From Mytilus trossulus (taxonomy: Eukaryota; Mollusca; Bivalvia; Mytilida; Mytilidae), in assembly GCF_036588685.1 (NCBI RefSeq), contig NC_086378.1, positions 72,929,127-72,993,126 on the forward strand: DNA of 64,000 nucleotides, given 5' to 3'. Made by a program: the position numbers and the translations under genes. Of this stretch, positions 44,559-55,970 are shown piece after piece (within the stretch, counting starts at the first letter, position 1; every line of letters starts with the position of its first letter). The notes beneath the pieces were generated by a model. It ran no database searches. It saw only the letters and a program-made list of their open reading frames with translations, and was not told where the DNA came from.

Positions 44559-44861
44559 AAAACACAACCAGTTAAAAACCAGTCAAAGAAAAGATACATA
44601 GAGAGTAGCTGTAGTAGTAGTGTTAGCTCTTCAACAGAAGACAGTCCAGATGAAGAACCAGTACACAAAAAACACAGGCGATGTTCATTTGGTAGCAACG
44701 ACAGTTCTTCAGTATATGGGTATGAGAATTTCACACCAGAAATAGGAGACGATTTGGAAGGTTATGTTTTAGGACGACATGCTGGTGAACTTTTATTGGA
44801 TGTCAGGAAATATGCCAAGGGTAATGACAAAATGCCTGGTATCATAGTGAATGGAACAAAG
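44559..44861 (+). CDS. Unrecognised gene, coding exon 4
   Basis: The exon has 101 whole codons between a TTACTAG acceptor and a GTAAAC donor. It starts with a basic, serine-rich low-complexity part (SSCSSSVSSSTEDSPDEE, then KKHRR, a possible nuclear localisation signal). A folded-looking part follows: GDDLEGYVLGRHAGELLLDV and MPGIIVNGTK. Confidence 0.75.
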
Positions 44862-44871
44862 GTAAACTTAA

Positions 44872-45433
44872 GGGGGCTTGCGGGTCTAAATGATTTTTTT
44901 TATTTAATATAGGATTTCGCTATATTTTTCTATAAATGAACCTTATCTTATACTTAATGGAAAAATGAAATAAAAAAATGGGTCACCGTTCATTTACGCT
45001 CACAATCTGCCTTCAAAAGAAGCATACATTTTGGTTAAAGTCCTTTTTTTCTGTTGATCTAATAGGAGAAATAACGGTAATATCAAAATAAAAAAAGAAC
45101 TAAATTACAGAAATCACTTAATTTTACAAATATTTAGTTTATGTGCAGCTTATTCGAAAACAACAATAAAAAATATAGGTCACCGATGGTTTAAAAAAGA
45201 TATTTCAATTTTAATGCCAAAAAATGGCATTTTTGCAGCAAAGGGAAATAATTTGGAGCTTTTCCAATGATATCTACATTTTAAAAGACACCTGGGGTCA
45301 ACAGGAATTGATTTTTTTGGAATGATTTTTGTACCATATGATAAAGTAACAACTAATAAAGGTAATCGATAAAATTTGTAATGAAAAAAAAAAAAAAAAT
45401 TTTCTTCTAAAAATCTTATACCCGCGAACCTCC
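44872..45433. mobile_element. TTAA-flanked MITE-like element, intron 4
   Basis: The left end GGGGGCTTGCGGGTCTAA and the inverted right end GGAGGTTCGCGGGTATAA agree at about 14 of 18 bases. TTAA flanks both ends (44868-44871, 45434-45437). The TTAA target suggests piggyBac or Kolobok ancestry. The interior is AT-rich and non-coding. Confidence 0.55.
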
Positions 45434-46019
45434 TTAACTCATCGTTTTACAAAAGTACTTGAACATAGTCTGAAAATCGCTGATGTGTGAACATGTAGGT
45501 GACAAACTTTCAGTGATAGGCTTGTAGTCATTTTTTATCTTTCTTACAAAAGTACCTGAATAAAGTCTGAAAAGCATTGATGTGGGAAAAGTATTTATTT
45601 GTCAAATGTATTTAATTGAGGACACAAATTAACACATGAAAAGGCATTCATGTATGGAATGTATATGTTGGTATATAATGTTTTATACCATCAAGCATGA
45701 TGTTATATAAGCTTGGCAGAAATCATGTGATATACATCCCATAGTTAACTTTGTTCAGGTAAAGTTATTGTAGGAATATTCTCATTTACATGTGTTCTAT
45801 GAAATCATTTTAATATTCTTATTGAAAAGATTGCTGCTAGCCTTTCACTAAAAGTTTGCCTGCATACAGGGGTTTGCTGCCACCAACACAACTTTCTCCT
45901 TGGATCAAAGGTGATGTTGTTTCTCAGCAAGGTGAACATGTGTTACTAGTAGTTATACTGTATACTGAAGGACATGTGAATTGTATTTTCATTAATATTT
46001 TTAATATTTTCATTAATAG

Positions 46020-46214
46020 ATATATTTTACCTTGTTGGACATCACAAGCCATCATATGATTAAACTGTACCAAAGAAAGGAACTAGATAAAGATAAGGAT
46101 TTTGCCACCATATATTATTCAAGGCCCTTGGACATCTTAGTAGAAGAAGATAGAATACAACTGATAGAAAACTTCACGAGACTTAATAACTTCCAGTTTC
46201 ATAGCAAGGACTGA
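46020..46214 (+). CDS. Unrecognised gene, last coding exon
   Basis: After an ATTAATAG acceptor, phase 0, the exon joins NGTK of exon 4 to IYFTLLDITSHHMIKLYQ and runs to a TGA at 46212-46214. Total coding length is 1266 nt, 421 residues, with all four junction phases consistent. Residues near the end (ATIYYSRPLDILVEEDR) are rich in charged and aromatic side chains. No known family is recognised. Confidence 0.7.
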   Translation: MYFTLLDITSHHMIKLYQRKELDKDKDFATIYYSRPLDILVEEDRIQLIENFTRLNNFQFHSKD

Positions 46215-46309
46215 AGATAGATATAAAGCCATCAGGTATATACAAAGAAATTATGTTCATCTTTCGCCATAGTTATATTATTGGTAGATATCATTTCTAT
46301 ACTTCATCT

Positions 46310-46510
46310 ACAGCAATTGCGAGCCTATCAACACTAAGGTTGTCAGTTTGAACCCTTCCCTTGTCTATGTGTTAAACTATGATCATTATTGATTGTAAGT
46401 TTTTCTTTTGAAGATTGTTTTTCTAGGCACTCTGACATGAAAAACTGGCACTTAAATAATAAAAAAAAGACAGCTAGAAGTGGAGTTAAACAGAATCAAT
46501 CAATCAATAA
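46310..46510 (+). repeat. Possible tRNA-derived SINE
   Basis: A tRNA-like block (GCGAGCCTATCAACACTAAG) leads to a B-box-like CAGTTTGAACCC at 46344-46355, and the block ends in an (AATC)n tail near 46493-46508. The A box is weak. Confidence 0.45.
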
Positions 46511-46659
46511 TGTTTAGAAATTGTCTTCTGTTTAAACCATGTGTAGAGCTCTAGATATCTATATATTGCTTTGATAATTACATGAATGTATTGTTTGGCA
46601 GATTTTTTTGATTTTTTATAACCAATGAAATTATGTCTAAATCTTCAAATAATCTATAA

Positions 46660-47265
46660 TACTAAAATAACGAGGTCCAATTTGTCAGCCGTCATCAGGC
46701 AAAAACGACAAATCAAAGAATTCAACTTTATATATAGCTGATATAGGACAATGGTGTAGATTAAAAATGACACCACTCCAGACCCTTTTGTTGTCCACAT
46801 AATTAATATTGCCAATAATTAACAAGTACTGGGTCAAATCGGATAACAATACCAATAGTATATTTATCTGTTACCTATTACCTTATCTTGACTGTACGTT
46901 CCGTATCTGACAGGCACACCACCTAACCATGTATTTAGGATTTTGCTATATTCACTGGTCATAATCACAGGGTTGACACTTCTAAATTCAATCATTGTCA
47001 AATTGTTTCCTATTGTAGCATTTTATTTAGTAAAACTTTCTAAGATAACAATACGAATTCTAAAAATCTGGACTTAAAATAAGGCATAAAGGTACAGTTT
47101 TCAATTTGTTAGCGGGCATGACGTAAAACAGCGAATAAAAAAATTCAACTTTATTTATAACTAATATCATATGACAATGCTTTCAAAAATACTGCATTCC
47201 AGGACCTTTTGTTTTCCAAATAATTGATATTACCAATAATTGATAAGTTCCAGGTCAGTGGGTTC
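46660..47265. repeat. Diverged direct repeat, about 410-bp spacing
   Basis: The phrases 'aattcaactttat', 'ccttttgtt.tcca' and 'aataattgataag' occur near 46720-46830 and again near 47150-47250. It is non-coding and lies downstream of the unrecognised gene. Confidence 0.6.
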
Positions 47266-47464
47266 AAACAGAAAGATTTTGAAAGCAGAGAAAACTGTGT
47301 ATCTTATATTTGGCATGACTTTATCAGATGACAATACCAATACTAAGATAAGGCTTACGCATAGTTATGTACTTTAATTCAGTCACGGACCAGCAATATC
47401 ACAGGTGTGTTCTAGTATATATCTTATTTGGGACATTTATAATACATGTATAAATATATATAAA

Positions 47465-47590
47465 TAAGGAGAGGTAGTAGGATTTCCTATGAAACAACTA
47501 TCATCCAGAGACCAACAGAGAAGGATGTAAACAACAATAGATCACCATACAACCTTCAACAATGAGCAAAACCAATACCATATATAGTAA
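47465..47590 (-). repeat. Retroelement 3'-tail fragment (family gamma-like)
   Basis: It has the same words as 27605-27770: 'caacaatagatcaccatac' and 'ccttcaacaatgagcaaa'. Confidence 0.6.
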
Positions 47591-48519
47591 GATATTAAAG
47601 ATCCCAGAATGAAGAAAATAGAATTGATTCAAAAGTGAAAAACAATTTCAATCTACAACTATCACTGAATTACAGGCTGCTCACTTGGAACAGGTTCTTA
47701 AAGAATGTGGCATTATTAAACAAGTTAGAAAAAAAATAAACCCATCATCTAACCTGAAAAAAGTTGTGTAACAGAACTAAATAAGATCAAATTATAAAAA
47801 TATATTTTTTTTTAAAGAAGAGGCAATTTGTAGCTTTCTTTTTTTTTATTTTGCAGCTTTATCAAGTTTACAAGTTATGGAATTAATGCTTTCATTCAAA
47901 ATCTGACATTGTGCTAAACTGAGTATTAAAAAATAAAGACTGACGATGATATCTGCTATTTGTAATGCCACGGTTGCATTCATATGAAATATGAATAATA
48001 AAAGTGACAAGATGTAATGGATGACTTCGTTAAACAGAGAAAATGTATATCCATCTGTCTAGTGAGTGGATTTTGTAAGGATTAGGACATTATCTTTATA
48101 CATGAGACTGAAATAAGAGTGTATTGTTATAAATCATTTCATCAAAAAATATATAAGGTGCTGACAATAAAGATAAAATATCTAGTTTTCATTTTTCTTG
48201 TCCAGTTCAATATAATGTTTTTAAAGTAATTCAATTTGAACAGAATGTAATCCTGACTTCAAAATCCCTTCAGAAATGTATAATTTGTGGTGTAGTAGTT
48301 ACAGATATTCTAGTGGAACCATCATATATACATGTGTGCCTTGGATATCAAATTGTTATTATGACCTTATAACTACACAGGAACCATCATATACTTATAT
48401 GGTTGATAGATTGATTGGTAATTGATGTACACGACAATAGCATATAGTATAACTGTATGAATAAGCTATCAGATTGTTATCTTTGCCTTTTAAACTACAC
48501 TGGAACCTTCATATATAGA
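47591..48519. other. Non-coding stretch
   Basis: No gene is seen; it is AT-rich. Confidence 0.4.
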
Positions 48520-48815
48520 TATAGAAAGATGTGGTGTAAGTGCCAAGGAGACAACTCTCCATCCAAATAACAATTTATAAGGCTAAACCATTAAAGTTCA
48601 ATGTACGTCCTTCAACAAGGAGCCTTGGCTCACACCGAACAACAAGCTTTAAAGGGCCCCAAAATTTCTAGTGTAAACCATTCAAACAGGAAAACCAACA
48701 GTCTAACCTACCGGTATATAAAAAACGAGAAACATGTATAAAGTACATAAACAAAAGACAACTACTGTACATGTACATCAGATTCCTGACTTAGGACAGG
48801 TGCAAACATGTACCT
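48520..48815 (-). repeat. Retroelement 3'-tail (family gamma)
   Basis: It is a good match to the first 300 bp of 9781-11165: 'agatgtggtgtaagtgcc', 'ggagccttggctcacacc' and 'cagattcctgacttaggac'. Confidence 0.75.
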
Positions 48816-48879
48816 GTATGCTTTGGATATCAAATTGTTATCATGACCTTTGAAACTACAGGAACCTTCATATTACTGC

Positions 48880-49030
48880 ACACCCGTAGCCATGGGGGGT
48901 TTCGGACGAACCCCCTTGAAAACAAATAAGCACTATTAAAGTCAATGTTCTGTTCGAATTGTGACTGTTAAAGTCGAGTTTTTGAGTCAAACGAACCCCC
49001 CTTTTTAAATTCCTGGCTACGGGCCTGTAC
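48880..49030. repeat. Possible MITE with imperfect inverted ends
   Basis: CCCGTAGCCATGGGGGG at the left and an inverted counterpart ('ttcctggctacggg') at the right enclose about 120 bp. A second inverted pair ('gaaccccc') lies inside. No target duplication was fixed. Confidence 0.45.
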
Positions 49031-49797
49031 TGTATGATGTGGATATGATATTGTATATAGTGGGGTAACATAGTTTTACCAAAAAATTATTTGATGAACT
49101 ATAATGCTAATGTCTATACATGGTACATGTACTATCATACTATTTGATAGTTGTAGATTTCATTTGTATAGGAAAAAGAGAATGGCAAATATCACCCAAT
49201 GATCTTTGTCAATCTTGTAATTTCTTTAATTTAACTACAGCAAGATCTGGTTTTAAACATTTGTCATACTAATGATAGAATGAAGTGAACTATTTAGATA
49301 TATATGGATGTGTGATCTGATTTTTGCAAGCATATATATTGTATCTATATCATTGTAAGTTTTGATGCGCAACATCCAATAGTGAAATATTGTCATGGTT
49401 CAGTGAAAGGTATCCCAACAAAAGTTAGTGTCACTGTATGAGGTATTTCAATCACCTTGTATCTGTTAACCCCACATTTTTTCACATTTTCAGTTTTTTT
49501 TTAATTGAAATTAATAAAAATGGTTAGAATTATATTTGAATATTCTCTAGGGAAAATATTTCGCACCACAGAAAACTGACTATTCCAACTAGTGATATAT
49601 CAGATTTATTTAATAGCAGTTTTGTAATTGCTTTTCTACTAAAGTTTTGACATTTAAAGATAATATTTACGATGGACAGACAGTGATCCAGAATATTATA
49701 TTGTGTCTAGGAAGTTAACATAACTTCTCTAGGTCTGTTACCGTGTGAACTATCATATTTAAAATCCGGTTTCATATCAGCTGGTTACAACGACTTC
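49031..49797. other. Non-coding stretch
   Basis: I see no supported gene or repeat up to the target duplication at 49798. Confidence 0.4.
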
Positions 49798-49802
49798 ATC
49801 CT

Positions 49803-49917
49803 CACGGGTGTCATTCGGTTTATCGAGAGAAATGGGCGTGAAAGAATATCTAACGGCGGTCAAGTATTGAAAGACGATCGTGAAAGTTCTTGTAACGGAT
49901 CGTGAAAGTCATTTAAT
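49803..49917 (+). repeat. Left terminal inverted repeat with subterminal motifs
   Basis: It contains GATCGTGAAAG-type sites near 49876 and 49900. More copies sit at about 50279 and 50310. Confidence 0.85.
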
Positions 49918-51000
49918 GTACATTCTAGTTCAGAATCTTTGAAAAAATCGCTTAATTTTTAAAACGCGGAACAAATCCGAACAAACAAATATGTCTGTCA
50001 AAATGGTTTAACTTCCTCAACATAACTGTGAAAGAAGATAAAGAAAATATGAAGTACTTTTTGAAAAAACACAAAAGGCGAAATGCGTGTCTATGAAATT
50101 TATTACAAATAACACGCTTTGTGGACCTATAATGGTCATATTTCAGAATATCATGATATATTTGAAATTTAATCTTTGGTGTATCTGATAGAACAGTAAA
50201 ATTAAAGTATGTTCTTCCATTGAAAGCGTTAATTTGTTAATGAAAACCTTGAATTTGTTGAATTTCCATCAAACTTGATCGTGAAAGATCAGGCAACGTA
50301 TTTTTTTCGATCGTGAAAGAAAATGCGTGTCCAGACTTAATACTAGTAATCAGAAATCAGTATTTCTTTTACCATTTGATAAATCTGCAAGTGGTTGAAG
50401 CCTGTAACTATTTTGATAAGGATGAACATTAAAGCTATTATCTTTTTTTCTTTCTATTCAACACTTTACCTCGAAAGTTTAAAAAAAACAACTAATAACG
50501 TGTCTAAAATAGTGTGAAAGATTTAGCTCTGTTAATCGGTCTAGTGCACTTCAGGCACACTGACACTAGTTAGCTAATAATAACCAAAATGTTATCCATC
50601 AAACAAAAAATCATAGCAAAAACAGCACATTTCATGTGTAATTTTGGATTGAACGATAAGCAACATTTTGTGAAACAGAACTTTTTAAGTTCTTTATAAA
50701 CAACGCAGAAAAGGATCAAATTTAACTATATAGTACATATTATAGAATACCAAAGCGCAAATGCTGTAATGTCTTGTTTGCTTTACTTATGATAGTATAT
50801 TTGTTGAACGTCTATAATATCAAGGGTTTTACTAGAAGTGTCAAATGCGCTTAAGATTATCAATGTTTCATTTTTGATAATAAAAAAAAGGTCAAGGTCA
50901 GATGAACCATGCCATACAGATCTCTACAAATATCCCGTACACCAAATAAATGTGTTCCGATCCTTACAGTGCCTTAGAAACTGGCAAATGTAAAAGTTAT

Positions 51001-51350
51001 CCTTTAAAAGTGTCCTGTACCAAGTCAGGAAGATGGCCATTGTTATAATATAGTTCGTTTCTGTGTGTGTTGCATTTTAACGTTGAGTCGTTTGTGTTTT
51101 CTCTTATTTTAGAGATATTGAGATAAGATGTGGCACGGTACTTGTCTATCCCAAATTCATGTATTTGGTTTTGATGTTATATTTGTTATTCTCGTGGTGT
51201 TTTGTCTGTTGCTTGGTCCGTTTCGGTGTTGAGTCGTTGTTCTCTTTTATTTAATGCGTTTCCCTCGGTTTTAGTTTGTAACCCCGAACTATTTTTTTTT
51301 TCCATGGATTTATGAGTTTTGAACTGCGGTATACTACTGTTGCCTTTATG
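51001..51350 (+). repeat. Retroelement 3'-tail (family delta), first of two direct copies
   Basis: It is nearly the same as 51686-52055 (685-bp spacing), from 'cctttaaaagtgtcctg' to 'tatactactgttgccttta'. It is the sense-strand version of 24830-25165. Confidence 0.8.
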
Positions 51351-51359
51351 TATCCCAAG

Positions 51360-51545
51360 AATGAAAACAATGCCGTATTTGGCACAACCTTTTTCAACTT
51401 TCGATCTTCAGTGTTGTACAACTTTGTACTTTTTTTCATTTCGATCTTTTATATCTGGGCGTCATTGGTAAGTCTTGTGTGGACGAGGCGCGTTTTTGGC
51501 GTATTGAATTTTAGACCTGATGCTTTTTGTTATCTATTAATCATG
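51360..51545 (+). repeat. Diverged hammerhead-bearing repeat between the two delta copies
   Basis: The body words 'gtatttggcacaacc' and 'tcttcagtgttgtacaact' lead to a relic hammerhead: GUCUUGUGUGGAC in place of stem II and GAGG in place of GAAA. It cannot be active. Confidence 0.6.
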
Positions 51546-51685
51546 TGTTTCTTTGTCTAATATGTTCTCCTATTTATTGTAGTCCTGTAATGTTGTGTTG
51601 TCATTTCAAAATTATATTTAACTTTGCCATTAAAGTGCGAGTTTGGCATGCCACAAAACCAGGTTCAACCCACCACTTTTATTCC

Positions 51686-52055
51686 CCTTTAAAAGTGTCC
51701 TGTACCAAGTCAGGAAGGTGGCCATTGTTAAATTATTGTTCGTTTATGTGTGTGTTGCATTTTAACGTTGAGTCGTTTGTGTTTTTTCTTATTTTTTAGA
51801 TATTGAGATAAGACGTGGCACGGTACTTGTCTATCCCAAATTCATGTATTTGGTTTTCATGTTATATTTGTTATTCTCGTGGTGTTTTGTCTGATGCTTG
51901 GTCCGTTTCTGTGTGTGTTACGTTTCGGTGTTATGTCGTTGTTCTCCTCTTATATTTAATGCGTTTCCCTCGGTTTAATTTGATACCCCGATTTTGTTTT
52001 TTGTCCCTGGATTTATGAGTTTTGAACAGCGGTATACTACTGTTGCCTTTATTTA
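51686..52055 (+). repeat. Retroelement 3'-tail (family delta), second direct copy
   Basis: It pairs with 51001-51350. The 1-kb arrangement tail / hammerhead repeat / tail lies wholly inside the large transposon, from a local duplication or two insertions. Confidence 0.8.
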
Positions 52056-52312
52056 GCCAATTAGTTCGAAACATAAGGTCAAAAGTATATGAACTCTGAC
52101 CGACAGCCAGACATAGACATCTTTCTATCATTTAATAAATCAAACACAATGGAAATCATCATGGTCATATAAGAAACATGCAGACAGACATGTAAACCAT
52201 ACACGAAACACCTTGTCGCTATTGCATACATGTATATATTCAAATGGCCAAACAACATAAAACATAAAACAAACATTTTACCAATGATAACAATTGGTAA
52301 TAACTTTACTAT

Positions 52313-52479
52313 CTCATTCATTTCCACATCATCTTTACAATATATGTGTGTTGCTTCTGTAACAATATCTGCATCTTCATCATCTTCCATTGGCTCACCT
52401 TCACTGGATTGTTTTTTCGGCGTTTTGTCACCCACTGTCTTTTCTTATTGCCGTAATTGTAATTTCTTTTTCTTTCATT
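52313..52479 (-). pseudogene. Possible exon fragment, acidic protein, one frameshift
   Basis: On the minus strand an ATTTTCAG acceptor-like site precedes MKEKEITITAIRKDSG, which meets TGA. One base over, the frame continues with TPKKQSSEGEPMEDDEDADI and THIYCKDDVEMNE. The composition is that of a real acidic exon, but the family is unknown and the frame is broken. It lies inside the 49803-53144 transposon and might be captured host sequence. Confidence 0.3.
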
Positions 52480-53029
52480 TTCTGAAAATATTAATACTTT
52501 GAAATGCTTAAACCTATGGAGGATATTGACCTATCTAGCCTGTCTCAATACCAATAACAAAAATCAATAATCATATAAAGGAAGAATAATTTGAACGTCT
52601 TCGTAGCATCAGATCTTTCACGATCCTTTTCACGATCTTCAAAAATGCGGTACGTGATCTTTCACGATCCAAAAAATCAATTTTGTGTGAATAGTTCTTT
52701 ATCTACCAAGTTTCAGATTATATTTATACAAAATAACTATGAGAACCGTTTAATTAATTCAAATGCAATGCCCTTATTTTTGATAAACGTAGTTTATCAA
52801 GTCGAATTTTTGAAAAAATCGTGTTTGTTTACATTTTTTATGTCATTGAAATGTCGAGAAGCAATCTGCCTTTTGTCGTTTTGTAATAACTGTGTTCTTT
52901 TGAAACTGGATATTCTGACATACTGATCATAATGTTGAACCATTTTGACAGACAGTTTTATTTTATCGTAAATGTGTCTGTGTAATTAATTAAATTAGAA
53001 TATTTACTGACCTTTCATATGTCTTCTCG

Positions 53030-53144
53030 ATTAAATGTCTTTCACGATCCGTTACCAGAACTTTCACGATCGTCTCTCAATACTTGACCGCCGTTAGATA
53101 TTCTTTCACGCCCATTTCTCTCGATAAACCGAATGACACCCGTG
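53030..53144 (-). repeat. Right terminal inverted repeat with subterminal motifs
   Basis: It is the inverted counterpart of 49803-49917. CTTTCACGATC sites lie near 53038 and 53064, and more at 52617-52670. Confidence 0.85.
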
Positions 53145-53224
53145 ATCCTAATATACATGTTATATTGGCCCACTGTGTATTGGCCATTGGACTTACTTTC
53201 AATTGATTGGTTGTTTATCATGAA

Positions 53225-53773
53225 GGAGGTGTTGCTGTTTTTTGTAAGAGTTTTTTATGTAACGGTATTATTGTTGAAAAATAATTAAATGATGGTATTA
53301 TTCTGTTAAAACTTGACCATAGTTTCTTTGATACTGATAACGATATTTTTATTTGTTTTTCTTATGTACCACACGGAAGATCTAATTATTACCAATTATG
53401 TGATATAGATTTTCACGATATTATTGAAAGTATTGTAAATAACTATAGTGATAAAGGTATTGTTTTGGTATGTGGAGATTTAAATAGCCGCATAGGTGAA
53501 TTAAGTGATTTTTTAGATCTAGATAAATATGTCGAAAGTGTTGAGCACGTTGTAAACCCCATTATTTCTGACAGAAGTTCAATGGACAAAACAGTTAATG
53601 CATTTGGCCGTAAACTATTACAAATGTGTTTTAACACGGGTTTAGTTGTAGCCAATGGCAGGCTTTGTAATGACAAACATGGTAATTTTACGTTCTGTAC
53701 AGCCAAAGGAAGAAGTGTAAATGACTACCTACTAGTGCCCCCGAGCGAATGTAGATTAATCAATGATATTTAA
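53225..53773 (+). pseudogene. LINE endonuclease segment
   Basis: The frame from about 53225 reads GGVAVFCKS, then a stop near 53280, then HGRSNYYQLC and VLVCGDLNSRIGELSDFLDL, ending after SVNDYLLVP with a stop at 53771. GDLN is the catalytic GD-N motif of APE-type endonucleases. The following SDH-containing stretch lies in another frame (53763 on), so a frameshift separates them. Confidence 0.8.
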
Positions 53774-55016
53774 AGTGCTACCTATGAACGAATTTTCTGA
53801 TCACATGCCTGTTTACTTCGAACTAGACTTATCTGTTATTCGTCAACAAAACCTCCCCCGAGTCCATAAATTCATTAAATGGGACAACAATAAGTGCGAT
53901 GAGTATATTCAAATTTTACAGTCTCATCGTGACAGCCTCTTGAGTTTGGTGAAGGATATATCTTCCGAAATTGATATTAATAACGTAGTGAAGGAGATAA
54001 CCCGAACTATCTATGAAAGTGCATATAAAGTTTTTGGACACTCTGTTTTATCTCGAGACGATATCTATGTTAAACGACCAAATAACGAATGGTTTAACGA
54101 GAAATGCGCAAATTCACGAATAGAATTTCACACTGCGAGAAATTTTTATATGCGCCATCCGACAGATACAAATAGACATTCATATATAACAACTAGAAAC
54201 AAATTTAATAAAGTCAAACGTAATGCACAGTTTAACTTCAAAAATAGAAAAGGAATCGAACTTTGTAATATTGCAAAAAGGGAACCTAGAAAGTTTTGGT
54301 CCGCTGTAAAACCGAAAAACAGATCAAAATGTTTAGTTGAAAATAATGAGATGTTGAACTATTTCGAAAATATTTTGGGATCGAACCCACCAGAACTTTG
54401 TGATGAAGTTTTACATTTATTAAACAATACCGACTTTGGTGAAATAAGTATTGAAATTCTCGATTCAGAAATTTCAGAAGATGAAATTATAAAAGCTATA
54501 CAGAAACTTAAAACTGGCAAAAGTTCGGGAAACGATGATATAATTGGTGAAATGTTAGCTGCGAATCCTCTTTTCTTTGCGAATATTTTTAAAATTCTTT
54601 TCAACTCTATGTTTGACAATGGAATATATCCAGATAATTGGACCGAATGTATAGTTATCCCTGTACCCAAAAGCGGTTATTTGTCGGACCCTAACAATTT
54701 CAGACCGATTGTATTGGTGAGCATTCTTTCTAAGATATTTACTAGCATATTAACGGAACGTTTGCTGTCGTGGTCGGAAGACGAAGGGAAATTAATAGAC
54801 AATCAGTTTGGATTTCGTCCTGGTCGTTCAACTGTTGATGCCATTTTCACACTGCATGGAATTATATCACATGTTTTAGTACAAAAGCTTCAGCTTTTTT
54901 GTGCCTTCGTGGACTTTCGCAAGGCTTTTGATAAGCTACACAGAAGAATTTTGATATATAAACTACTAAATAATGGCATTAGTAACAAATTTGTTTCTAT
55001 TATTAAAACTTTATAA
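53763..55016 (+). pseudogene. LINE endonuclease end and reverse-transcriptase N-terminal part
   Basis: About 417 codons are open. SDHMPVYFELD (endonuclease catalytic SDH) is near the start. Then come ISEDEIIKAIQKLKTGKSSG, the LINE RT entry motif (usual form K-x-G-K-[SA]-x-G-x-D), NFRPIVLVSILSKIFTSIL, DNQFGFRPGRSTVDAIFTL and CAFVDFRKAFDKLHR (motif A with catalytic Asp). The frame then ends; the RT continues in the next piece. Confidence 0.85.
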
Positions 55017-55022
55017 TTTTCA

Positions 55023-55862
55023 GTGCGTCTTCGTGTACGATCTGGAGGAGTGCTGTCGGATGCGTTTGACAATTTTCTTGGTGTGAAACAAGGGGAACCT
55101 TTATCGCCTTTGCTGTTTTTGTTTTTTATTAACGACATTATTCAAGATATTTCCGTTGAAACAGATAAAGACATCGTGTCTCTAAATGGATTTTTAATAT
55201 ATTTGATCTTATTTGCTGATTATACTGTACTTTTTGGAAAATCAACGAATGTGTTGCAACATTTACTGAATAAATTACTACTATATTGTAATAAATGGAA
55301 CATAGAAGTAAACACAGAGAAGACAAAAGTTGTTGTTTTTCGAAATGGATGGAGGCCGGCGGTAAACCGTTTTTATTACAACGACAGAGAATTAGAAATT
55401 GTGAACTCCTATGTATAGCTCGGTGTATTGCTCCACTATAATGGAAAATTTTTTACAAACTCAAAAGCGTTTATCTCAACAAGGATCAAGAGCTTTATCT
55501 TCACTAATAAATTCATTGAAACAAATATATGTGACTACTGAACAACAAATTTTTCTATTTGATAGTATGGTTGGATCCGTTTTAAGTTATGGGTCTGAAA
55601 TATGGGTTTTTTATCGTGCTGGTGATATAGATTTTGTAGATTTATTTTGAAACTTGGTAAAAAAGTCCCTACAAATTTTTTATATGGTGAACTTGGGCAC
55701 TTGCCATTGCATATTTTGAGAAAATTTAAAATCCTGAAATATTGGATTCATATTGTAACAAATAAACCTCATATTGTATATGAAGTTTATAAACTTTTGT
55801 ACAAAGATGCAAATAATGGTAAAATAAATTGGGCGTCTAATGTAAAAAAAAATGTTATGTAA
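55023..55862 (+). pseudogene. LINE reverse-transcriptase C-terminal part, broken
   Basis: GVKQGEPLSPLLFLFFINDI is motif B. Motif C reads FADYTVLF where F-A-D-D is required, so the second catalytic Asp is lost. Frame breaks follow at about 55417 and 55650. The next piece reads FLYGELGHLPLHI and KPHIVYEVYK and ends at 55862. The LINE frame is then cut by an insertion at about 55971 and resumes at about 57200. Confidence 0.85.
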
Positions 55863-55970
55863 CCTTGGATTTTATGATGTATGGATTTCACAAGATACAT
55901 TTTGTACTAGTAAATTATCATTTGATTGTATAAAAACACGTATTAAAGATCATTTTTTACAAAGCTAGAA

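Larger units (their letters stand above)
49803..53144. mobile_element. 3.3-kb DNA transposon with long terminal inverted repeats
   Basis: The ends (49803 rightward and 53144 leftward) are inverted copies beginning CACGGGTGTCATTCGG, with about three mismatches in the first 115 bp and weaker similarity for several hundred bp. The flanks carry a 5-bp target duplication ATCCT (49798-49802, 53145-53149). Both ends hold several GATCGTGAAAG motifs in the same inward orientation, like transposase-binding arrays. The inside holds two delta repeats, a diverged hammerhead repeat and a possible exon fragment, but no transposase that I recognise, so it looks non-autonomous. A 5-bp duplication with a CAC terminus recalls Transib/RAG-like elements; superfamily unproven. 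Confidence 0.85.

Noticed and set aside
45871-45911. Extra exon of the unrecognised gene (acceptor CATACAG, donor GTGATG)
   Set aside because: Including it puts the final exon out of frame and ends the protein after a few residues. Skipping it joins exons 4 and 5 in phase 0 with a sensible sequence.
51001-52055. LTR retrotransposon with delta repeats as LTRs
   Set aside because: The enclosed 335 bp has no primer site, polypurine tract or coding sequence. The same repeat occurs alone elsewhere as a retroelement 3' tail.
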